12,871 nucleotides of DNA from contig LVLI01001702.1 in NCBI GenBank assembly GCA_001687465.1, positions 1 to 12,871 on the forward strand, given 5' to 3'. Below, one piece after another: positions 6,526 through 12,871 of this stretch. The DNA comes from Halocafeteria seosinensis. Taxonomy: Eukaryota > Sar > Bigyra > Bicosoecida. The translations under genes were made by a program, and so were the position numbers. A model generated the notes under the pieces. It searched no databases. It was not told the origin of the DNA and saw only the letters and a list, made by a program, of their open reading frames with translations. Position 1 is the first letter of the stretch. Every line of letters starts with the position of its first letter.

Positions 6526-8490
6526 ATGGCTGTTGCGGTACAAGGTCTGGAGCAAATTATTTGCCCCGTCTGCTGGGATCAATACAAGGAGGATCCCATG
6601 GAGCGGCGACCAATGGTTGTATGCGGACAAGGGCACAGTTCATGCAAGCGATGTTCGAGCGAACTCTCGACGTGCCCCCTGTGCCGGAGCTATATTCTTC
6701 CCCAGGCCATTGAGAATAGGGCTCTCGTCGATGCACTCGAAGCCTACGGCAAGATGAGTCAGAATATTCCCATGATTGATTCCACCGAGCTCAAGCTGGA
6801 AGAAACCCCTTTCGTGTCGGGAGCTCAAGCCTTCGTCTACCGCGGGGAATGGTATGGACAACCGGTAGCTGTCAAAATGGTCAATGCTCCTCTGGATTCA
6901 CCAACGGTCAAAGAGCTCAAAGACGAAGCCGCACTCATCATTGGACTTCATCATCCAAATATTGCGCGGATTTACGGAATGACACAGTTGTCTCAGAATT
7001 CTCTGGGAATGGTGATGGAATACTTTGAACATGGTAATTTACGCACTCTAGTCAACGAATCAACCGATTTGTCGGTCAAGGAGAAAGCGGGAATTTGCTG
7101 GGATGTAGCCGCGGCACTGAGCTATCTCCACTCCAAGAAGATTGTTCATCGGGATCTGAAGCCGGAGAATGTATTGATACGCCGCAATGTGAGCCAAGGA
7201 GAACGTGCTTACAAAGCAGTCGTGGCAGACTTCGGTGTCAGCAAAATCCTTCAGACGTTGAACGTTGGCTCTAAAATGGTGGGGACCCCCAAGTACACTG
7301 GCCCAGAACTCCTGGAAGCAGAAAAACCCTTTTCAAGCCTAGCGGATGTTTATAGCTTAGGCGTTATTATGTATGAATTGTTTTCTGGAAAAGAAATCTT
7401 CCCTCTGTACACCATGCTTCAAGTGATGTGGGCAGTTCACTCTGGGGATCGCCCGTCTATTCCAGAAGACGTTCCCGATTCCATTGCTGACGTCATCCAA
7501 AAAGCTTGGAAGACGGATCAAAAAGAAAGACCTCCTTTAAATGACATCAAGCAAACTCTCAAACCCTTCCTATACAACCAACAGCAAGCATATCCTGAAG
7601 AACCTGTGTCGTCTCCAACTCACGAAAGAACTACAATGACCAGACAAGCGTCCGAAATTTCGGAAAACATGCTTCCCGTTCCCACGGCAGAAATTGCTTG
7701 GGAAGCAGAAGAGCCTGAAATGGCAAAGAAACTTCGGGAGAAAATGGTAACAGATCTGGAGCAGTCATCGAACTTTAAGCATTTGTTTCACCGTCCTCTT
7801 CTCCGCGCAACGAGTTGTGTACCTCGACATAAGTTTGGACAAAGCGATGAAGCTTTGTCGCGGTTCGCCGCAAGGGTTGGTGAAACTGCGAGCGCTGAAG
7901 AACTGGACCCAGATGGAGGACTAACCGAGCAAGAACGACTGTCTCTTCAGGTGGCCTACACGTATTCTGTTCCCATGCCAGCCACTCAATGGGCAAATGA
8001 GAGTGCTGTGGAAGTGCTACTAGCCCAACTTAGCCTGGTTAATTTGGTAGCAGGAAGCAATGCAGTCTTGTTGGGTGCCAAAGGAGGTTACACGCAAGCA
8101 TTAGTTGCTCAACTGCTGGGAATGCACGGAACAGTCACAACAATTTCGGGCAACGAAAACGCTCTTGAGCAGTGCAAGGAACGATGCCACAGCCATACCC
8201 CAGCTCCTTTGTTTCGTAACATGAAATGGGAACTCGTTTCCGACATTGAAGACTGGGACGAAATTGTTGATGTTGTAAACCGGCAGGAAACTGAAGTGGA
8301 TGCATTTGTCGTCTGTGGTGCTATTGACAGCTTACCAACTACCTTAGTGAACTCCCTGCGGTCTGGTGGATCAGTACTGGCTCCTGTAAACCACGATCGC
8401 TCCGATGGTCAAGTATTGCAAGTCAAGTCGAATCCGTCCACCACCCGAGACATAACTGACTTTCCCGTCCGGTTTGGCAAGCCCGTATAA
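6526..8490 (+). CDS. RING finger - TKL-like protein kinase - PCMT-like methyltransferase fusion
   Basis: Intronless, 654 aa. Residues 13-53 form a C3HC4 RING finger (Cys13, 16, 33, His37, Cys40, 43, 50, 53), the E2-binding fold of ubiquitin ligases. Residues about 88-349 are a TKL-like kinase: V-A-V-K Lys117, Glu134, HRDLKPEN at 208-215, DFG 235-237, and GPE 259-261 in place of APE. The glycine loop (99-107) lacks its second glycine. After a linker, 398 to about 640 resembles protein-L-isoaspartate O-methyltransferase: an N-terminal V-P-R helix region (432-434), a nucleotide-binding motif at 513-522, a V-D-A-F-V-V-C-G-A strand and an S-L-R-S-G-G-S-V-L-A-P-V strand. Motif I reads V-L-L-G-A-K-G-G-Y, lacking the usual acidic residue, so SAM binding is doubtful. 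Probably a cytosolic signalling protein coupling phosphorylation to ubiquitination; substrates unknown. Confidence 0.9.
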   Translation: MAVAVQGLEQIICPVCWDQYKEDPMERRPMVVCGQGHSSCKRCSSELSTCPLCRSYILPQAIENRALVDALEAYGKMSQNIPMIDSTELKLEETPFVSGAQAFVYRGEWYGQPVAVKMVNAPLDSPTVKELKDEAALIIGLHHPNIARIYGMTQLSQNSLGMVMEYFEHGNLRTLVNESTDLSVKEKAGICWDVAAALSYLHSKKIVHRDLKPENVLIRRNVSQGERAYKAVVADFGVSKILQTLNVGSKMVGTPKYTGPELLEAEKPFSSLADVYSLGVIMYELFSGKEIFPLYTMLQVMWAVHSGDRPSIPEDVPDSIADVIQKAWKTDQKERPPLNDIKQTLKPFLYNQQQAYPEEPVSSPTHERTTMTRQASEISENMLPVPTAEIAWEAEEPEMAKKLREKMVTDLEQSSNFKHLFHRPLLRATSCVPRHKFGQSDEALSRFAARVGETASAEELDPDGGLTEQERLSLQVAYTYSVPMPATQWANESAVEVLLAQLSLVNLVAGSNAVLLGAKGGYTQALVAQLLGMHGTVTTISGNENALEQCKERCHSHTPAPLFRNMKWELVSDIEDWDEIVDVVNRQETEVDAFVVCGAIDSLPTTLVNSLRSGGSVLAPVNHDRSDGQVLQVKSNPSTTRDITDFPVRFGKPV

Positions 8491-8494
8491 GAGG

Positions 8495-8544
8495 GTGAGT
8501 TTATGAACGCGATTCTTGACCAGAGCTGATCTGTGTGTGTTTAG
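8495..8544 (+). other. Possible 3'-UTR intron, 50 nt
   Basis: A good donor, GTGAGT, lies four bases after the TAA of the RING-kinase gene. A T/G-rich tract ending in TTTAG follows 50 nt downstream. It could be a small intron in the 3' untranslated region. It is shorter than the 60-77 nt introns of the neighbouring gene, so the call is weak. Confidence 0.3.
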
Positions 8545-8827
8545 CATGCTTTACCCAGGAACTCGCCTTGACCCAAGAAAGCAAATATACAAGTCTACAA
8601 CTGAGTGACTGGACCCATTACAATTGCGTTGTGCTTTTGCACTAAAGCCTTCGTCAGACGCCAAGATGTCTGGTCTTAAACTGTTCCGTGAAATCATATC
8701 ATCACATGTTTTCCTCCCTCTTTGAGAAGAAAGCAGATGGAATCGGCCAGTTGGAGTAGATCCGTTGGGATTTTCAATCGGGAAACCAAACTAAAAGTTT
8801 ACTGTCCCGAAGTCACATGAGAAATGA
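8545..8827. other. Spacer, no gene seen
   Basis: No coding signal or RNA gene was recognised. It probably includes the 3' end of the RING-kinase transcript and the start of the duplicated ankyrin promoter region. Confidence 0.4.
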
Positions 8828-9215
8828 CTGTGATCACAAAGAAATGGTGACATAGTGACTATTCCATAGTCAAGCATCAGGTGATATACTTTCTTGCTGT
8901 TGTCTTTGTTTCCGGGTTGGAATAATTGTACCACGCTGGGCAAGACGGCTACATCAACTGCAAGCCGTGCGGCTTGGAAGACGATTCTCGGGCGACCAAA
9001 AGAACCTGCAGAAGGCGTGACTTTGAGCCGATGAAGTTTTTTTTTACCTCAGAATGCGTGTTTAAATAATGTGGAAGTCCCAGTACCGTAGCTGGAGAGT
9101 GGCGTACGGCGCCTTTGCATCTTGCTGTACACTGGCCATCACCCGGCAGACTGTGATATGGTTAAGTGGATGCTGGAAATATATTCAGCCATACAGCACG
9201 GTACAGAGGCGTCCA
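8828..9215 (+). pseudogene. Decayed copy of ankyrin gene promoter and first exon
   Basis: Positions 8961 to about 9190 align base by base with 12571 to about 12785, the first exon of the ankyrin gene at the window end. The shared string CAAGCCGTGCGGCT is followed by GAAGACGATTCTCGGGCGA in both. Later shared tracts are GCCTTTGCAT/C-CTTGC/CGC and G-ATGCTGGAA. The start codon is lost, there are indels such as a poly-T run at about 9038, and stops occur in all frames. Upstream similarity includes a TTTCYGGRTTGGAA tract (about 8909-8922 against 12505-12518) and the mutated palindrome CTGTGATCACAA at 8828-8839. Similarity fades at about 9215. This is a dead paralogue, not an exon of the following LRR gene. 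Confidence 0.75.
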
Positions 9216-9440
9216 CTTCCTGGTCTGAACATACATAAATATACATAGTAAGAGCGGATGCAAAACGGAAAGACTGATAACTAATGACTTACCTGTGGCT
9301 CAGATGCATTCACATCTACCATGGCACCGTAACAATAACACTGTAGCAGTTTATGTGACACGTGGTACCAAAAGCCAAAGTATCCTGGTTTTTCGTAGTT
9401 GCAAAGTTTACGATATTTTACGGTATTATTGCAGATTGTG
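9216..9440. other. Spacer and possible LRR gene promoter
   Basis: AT-rich stretches such as CATAAATATACATAG (about 9234-9248) occur, but no definite promoter element. The first in-frame ATG of the LRR reading frame is at 9441. Confidence 0.3.
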
Positions 9441-9725
9441 ATGGATCAAGTAGCTGCAGGAAACGTGGTCATCCCTGGCAATACTAGTTGCAAAAGGCGA
9501 AAGCGAAGCCACCTGGGTATTTCCGGGAAAGCGAGTAATGGTGGGGAAAAATGGCTACAGTCACTATCATGGCCGAAGTGTTATTGGAAGCTCCGTAGGC
9601 AAACCCATGGTTTCCTGTTTCCAAACTATTCTGGTCATGTAAAGCTAGTCGACGGAGAAGTAGTTGATAAAGAAGCCTTGGACACGGTGTTAGTGGACAT
9701 GGGATTTCTTACAGGCGTACTTGCA

Positions 9726-10953
9726 GACTGTGCCTTTCAACACCTGCAGAATGTAAGGTCACTGGACATACGTTGCTGCCGTCAATCTACGATAACGGAT
9801 TTTGCGTTTCAACATTTGTCTAACTTGACAACGCTGAAGATGAGTGGCTGTGATCAATCGACGGTTACGTCGGCGGCGTTTCAACACTTACCGAACTTGA
9901 GGTCACTGGAAATGAGTCTCTGCCGCCAAACTACGATAACGGATTCTGCGTTTCGACATTTGTCTAACTTGACGACACTAAAGGTGAGTGGTTGTGATCA
10001 ATCGATGGTAACGCCTGCGACTTTCAGCATCTGCCCAATATGAAATCTCTACAGATGAGATACTGTGACCAGTCGACGATTACGGATTCTGCCTACCAGT
10101 TCCTACTATACATGGAGTCATTGCACATGGAACGTTGCAATCAATCAAACATTACGGATTCTGCCTTCCGACATCTGTCAAATTTGGTGTCATTAAGAAT
10201 GGGGGGCTGCAACCAGTCTGCTGTTACGGATTCTGCGTTTGAGCAATTGGCAAATTTGACATCGCTGGATATGAGTCGTTGCAATCAAAGAACTATCACA
10301 GATTCTGCCTTTCGACATCTGTCTAATTTGGTGTCATTAAGAATGTGGGACTGCAAACAGCCTGCTGTTACGGATTCTGCGTTTGAGCAATTGGCAAATT
10401 TGACATCGCTGAATATGAGTTGTTGCAATCAAAGAACTATCACAGATTCTGCCTTTCGACATCTGTCTATTTTAGTGTCACTCGACATGGTATCCTGCAG
10501 CCAGTCGACTATTACTGATTCTGCATTTCAATATCTGTCCAATTTGACGCGCCTCTACATGGGTGGATGCAATCGACGAACAATCACGGATTCTGCTTTT
10601 CGGCATTTGTCCCAGTTAGCGTCACTCAAAATGGGACACTGCAATCAGTCAACCATTACAGATTCTGCATTTCAACACTTGTCAGCTTTGACTTCACTGG
10701 ATATGAGCCACTGCAACCAGTCAACAATTACAGATTCTGCCTTTCAACACTTGTCAACTTTGACTTCACTGGATATGAGTCACTGCAACCAGTCAACAAT
10801 TACAGATTCTGCCTTTCAACACTTGTCAACTTTGACGTCACTGTATATGAGTCACTGCAATCAAAGGACAATCACGGATTCTGCTGTTCGACATTTGTCC
10901 ATGTCCAATTTGGGGTCACTCAGAATCTGGGGTCGCAACCAGTCGACTATTTA
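9726..10953 (+). repeat. Tandem 72-nt LRR-coding array, 17 units, with 144-nt dimers
   Basis: Unit starts fall at 9726, 9798, 9870, 9942, 10014, 10085, 10157 and then every 72 nt to 10877. The pairs at 10157-10300 and 10301-10444 are nearly identical 144-nt dimers, alternating F-R-H-L and F-E-Q-L units. The units at 10661, 10733 and 10805 are almost identical monomers. The first four units also alternate in pairs. The last unit (10877) has two extra codons (M-S). The pattern indicates recent unequal exchange or replication slippage. Confidence 0.92.
9984..10027 (+). other. Candidate 44-nt intron spanning the LRR frameshift
   Basis: GTGAGT at 9984 and CTTTCAG ending at 10027 bracket the one-base loss. 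Removing these 44 nt joins AAG to CAT and restores the frame into the second open stretch, at the cost of most of one LRR unit. The equivalent position in the preceding sister unit reads ATGAGT, so a single A-to-G change created the donor. It is shorter than the ankyrin gene introns, so chance is a serious alternative. Confidence 0.3.
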
Positions 10954-11167
10954 GATCCTGCATTTCGACACTTATGGAATCCTGCAACCGGTCAACAATC
11001 ACAGATTCTGCGTTTAAGCGCATGGCGAATTGACGTTCCTGCGTGTGAGTGAATTCAATCAGTCAACAATTACACCTTCTGGCTTTCGGTATTTGTCTAA
11101 TTTGGAGATGCTGATTGTGAATCACTGCCACCAACGAACGATTACAGACTTCTCTTGGCAAATTTGA

Positions 11168-12404
11168 AGTAACTGTTTAATGAGGGTTGTGTGCAATTAC
11201 CTAACTCATATTTGGGGCTACATCCTCGCACTGGGTACGTCGCTGACGCAATGTGACATATGTACAGAGATGCTTTCGGCGCATACCTATTGAAGATCTC
11301 TTTCCAGTACCGGTAGAAGCACGCCTAGGAGTTTATTGAGGATTTGAGAGAGGACTAAGGCATCCATCGTCATAAACAAGAAGCTACCTGTGGACTTCAC
11401 TTTCCTAACACCGAGTGGCTGTTTTGGATTCACATCGCTACTGAGTGCACAAAATAGTGGCTATGCTATGCTATTCGTTAAAACGAGAGGAACTAAAGGG
11501 GAATTAAGCCCATCTGTGTCTCCTGAGTTTCAATTAGCTTAGTGTATCAAATGCCTGTGTTCTTGGCTTCCCAATCGAAAATTCCAGCAGATCTACCATC
11601 TACTGTCGCCCTAACCTCTGCACAGCCGGCAATACCGCAGCATAACACATCCTCCGTACCTAGGGATAACTCAAACCTATTCCAAATTTCATGACAGATC
11701 CATATAGAATGTACTTATACACATGCGAAAATACGTGGACTCATCTAGGGCATGGTGATCAATAATTTTGCAATGAGAATCATCGCAAATGATAGCTATT
11801 TACGGCAGCTACGGGGCACATTGGGCTCAGTCTTTCAGCCCAGTTGTCATGGCGTATTCGCTTCCACCCTGAGCGGAACGCTTCAACCTATCAGACGTAA
11901 GGTTTGGGCAGCGTTCTACATTGCTAATGAAATTGACAGGAATTATGACATATATTTATGGACTGTGTGTATACAAAACCGCGAACCATAGGTACCCAAA
12001 GTATGAACTATTGGGGGATATGCGCGCTCCACTGGCGACTTCGATGGCATCAATACACACAATGTAATGTTTTGACTGAACAGATGGGCATAAGAACGAA
12101 TGCTGATAGCTTGGATGAACGGTTGGCCCATGTCCAAGAGTGCCAAAGGAGTACACCAGCTACTTTATGTGCAAACGTCAGAATAGAAAATACCATAAGC
12201 GACATTTACCAGTATGGGGTACAATGAAGCGCAAATACCGGTAGGTACCCACAGTATGTCCGTCTGGTTTCTGTGGTTTGTATGGAACCAATGCTGGTTG
12301 AGTCACGCACATGAATGTGTACATGGTCAGTATACTGTATGTATAATGTAGAGCTGGGCACTTGGACGCGAAGCATCGATCGGTGACTAGCAAAGGGTAG
12401 AAGC
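11168..12404. other. Intergenic region without a recognisable gene
   Basis: Several short open frames exist (for example 11752-11991 plus and 12178-12414 minus), but none shows a domain, repeat or convincing composition. The region holds a CTATG triplication near 11461 and a 17-nt dispersed repeat (11989-12005 and 12242-12258). It may contain old transposon or gene debris that I cannot identify. Confidence 0.45.
11989..12258. repeat. Pair of 17-nt direct repeats
   Basis: TAGGTACCCAAAGTATG at 11989-12005 recurs as TAGGTACCCACAGTATG at 12242-12258, 16 of 17 bases identical and 253 bp apart. The coordinates span both copies and the DNA between them. Function is unknown. Confidence 0.6.
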
Positions 12405-12438
12405 TTGCGATCAAGGTCGCAAATGTCTGCGATCGCAG
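12405..12438. promoter_or_regulatory. Palindrome cluster upstream of second ankyrin gene
   Basis: TTGCGA-TCAAGG-TCGCAA (12405-12422) is an inverted repeat with a 6-nt spacer. It is followed by the perfect 12-bp palindrome CTGCGATCGCAG (12427-12438), which ends 120 bp before the ATG at 12559. The two share the half-site TGCGA. The same 12-mer precedes the other ankyrin gene, so a common regulator is the natural inference. Confidence 0.5.
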
Positions 12439-12558
12439 CCGTACAGGGGCATAATCTACCTGGTATTATCTGGGAAATATTTATTCTTTGTTGTGAATAA
12501 GCGTTTCTGGATTGGAAAAATCGGCTACTACACTTGACAAAGCAGCTAACTGACAGCG

Positions 12559-12871
12559 ATGAGTCGACCGCAAGCCGTGCGGCTGTCGGAAGACGATTCT
12601 CGGGCGATCAAACGAGCCTGCAAAAAGCGTGATCTTGAGCGAATAGAGGCTATTTTACCTCGAAATGCGTCTTTAACTAATGTTGAAGTCCAAGTATTGC
12701 GAGATACTGTTACGACGCCTTTGCACCTCGCCATTCATGTGGGTAATGTAAATTTGGTGAGGCGAATGCTGGAAGCATATTCAGTCGATGTAAATGCACC
12801 GGAGCCACAGGTAAGTATCACTTTCATGACGCTTGAATACGTAGTTAGCCACTCTCATACTATGTGTATTC
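12559..12871 (+). CDS. Ankyrin-repeat protein, first exon (gene runs off the window)
   Basis: ATG 12559 opens an 84-codon exon ending at 12810, before a GTAAGT donor in phase 0; the remaining bases are the start of an intron with no acceptor in view. The exon encodes a short basic start, a helical N-terminal cap (about residues 9-50, L-S-E-D-D...A-I-K-R-A), and one ankyrin repeat (51-84, T-T-P-L-H-L-A) of exactly 34 residues. The cap resembles the two caps of the protein from 3593, but here cap and first repeat share one exon, whereas the other gene has a 199-nt intron between them. The decayed copy at 8961 is its closest relative in the window. The rest of the protein is unknown. Confidence 0.8.
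   Translation, partial: MSRPQAVRLSEDDSRAIKRACKKRDLERIEAILPRNASLTNVEVQVLRDTVTTPLHLAIHVGNVNLVRRMLEAYSVDVNAPEPQVSITFMTLEYVVSHSHTMCI

Larger units (their letters stand above)
9441..11167 (+). pseudogene. Cys-containing LRR protein gene, frame-disrupted
   Basis: From ATG 9441 a frame encodes about 95 residues of unrecognised leader with a basic K-R-R-K-R patch, then 24-residue leucine-rich repeats of the form T-I-T-D-S-A-F-x-H-L-S-x-L-x-S-L-x-M-x-x-C-N-Q-S. The strict 72-nt spacing of the D-S-A-F codons (9726, 9798, 9870, 9942, 10014) slips by one at 10085, so one base is missing at about 10018-10023 and the frame ends in TGA near 10041. The next frame runs with twelve more units to TAG 10952, where another base is missing (10954 instead of 10955). 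Worn units continue to about 11167 with a larger deletion near 10973 and another slip near 11031. It resembles the Cys-containing class of protein-binding LRRs. A shortened product to 10954 is possible if 9984-10027 is spliced. Confidence 0.7.

Noticed and set aside
9399-9440. Earlier non-ATG (TTG) start of the LRR frame
   Set aside because: Eukaryotic genes rarely use TTG, and the first ATG in frame is at 9441.
10567-11052. 161-codon frame overlapping the LRR array
   Set aside because: It is a different frame of the same 72-nt repeats; only its last part after 10954 is in the LRR frame, as a remnant.
9726-11167. Regular 72-nt repeats as a possible CRISPR or satellite array
   Set aside because: The units translate as leucine-rich repeats in one register with codon-like variation, and there are no spacers.
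11752-12414. Short open frames on both strands in the gene-free region
   Set aside because: They overlap each other, are under 90 codons and show no domain, splice pattern or repeat supporting a gene.

Overview
The window is nuclear DNA from an unidentified, probably unicellular, eukaryote. One gene is split by eight GT-AG introns, mostly 60-77 nt. The proteins are eukaryotic in type: a RING/protein-kinase fusion, a candidate N-myristoylated TPR protein, ankyrin proteins and a Cys-containing LRR protein. Stops follow the standard code. I see no operon, rRNA, tRNA or CRISPR. The sequence alone does not support a lineage.

Layout: (1) 19-358, minus strand, a broken C-terminal piece of an hAT-type transposase. 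(2) 359-1342, no convincing gene; it holds a TA/TG microsatellite. (3) 1343-3307, an intronless TPR protein of 654 aa with a disordered N-terminus and an N-myristoylation signal. (4) 3593-6241, an ankyrin gene of nine exons (657 aa), in which most ankyrin repeats are one 102-nt phase-0 exon, with a C-terminal AT-hook-like motif and a PH-like segment. (5) 6526-8490, an intronless 654-aa fusion of RING finger, TKL-like kinase and a PCMT-like methyltransferase fold. (6) About 8828-9215, a decayed copy of an ankyrin first exon with its promoter. (7) 9441-11167, an LRR gene built of 72-nt units that has lost its frame in several places. (8) 11168-12404, nothing recognisable. (9) 12559 onward, the first exon of another ankyrin gene, cut off by the window edge.

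All clear genes lie on the plus strand. The region looks like a neighbourhood of solenoid-repeat genes (TPR, ANK, LRR) growing and decaying by duplication. The ankyrin genes at 3593 and 12559, and the relic at 8940, share a recognisable N-terminal cap module. Both genes carry the same perfect 12-bp palindrome, CTGCGATCGCAG, about 90-120 bp before the start codon, and the relic keeps a mutated form at the matching place. This is the best candidate for an undescribed cis-element. The RING-kinase-PCMT fusion is the most unusual protein. A shared pathway for these neighbours cannot be shown from sequence; scaffold, kinase and ubiquitin-ligase functions would fit signalling, but that is inference.
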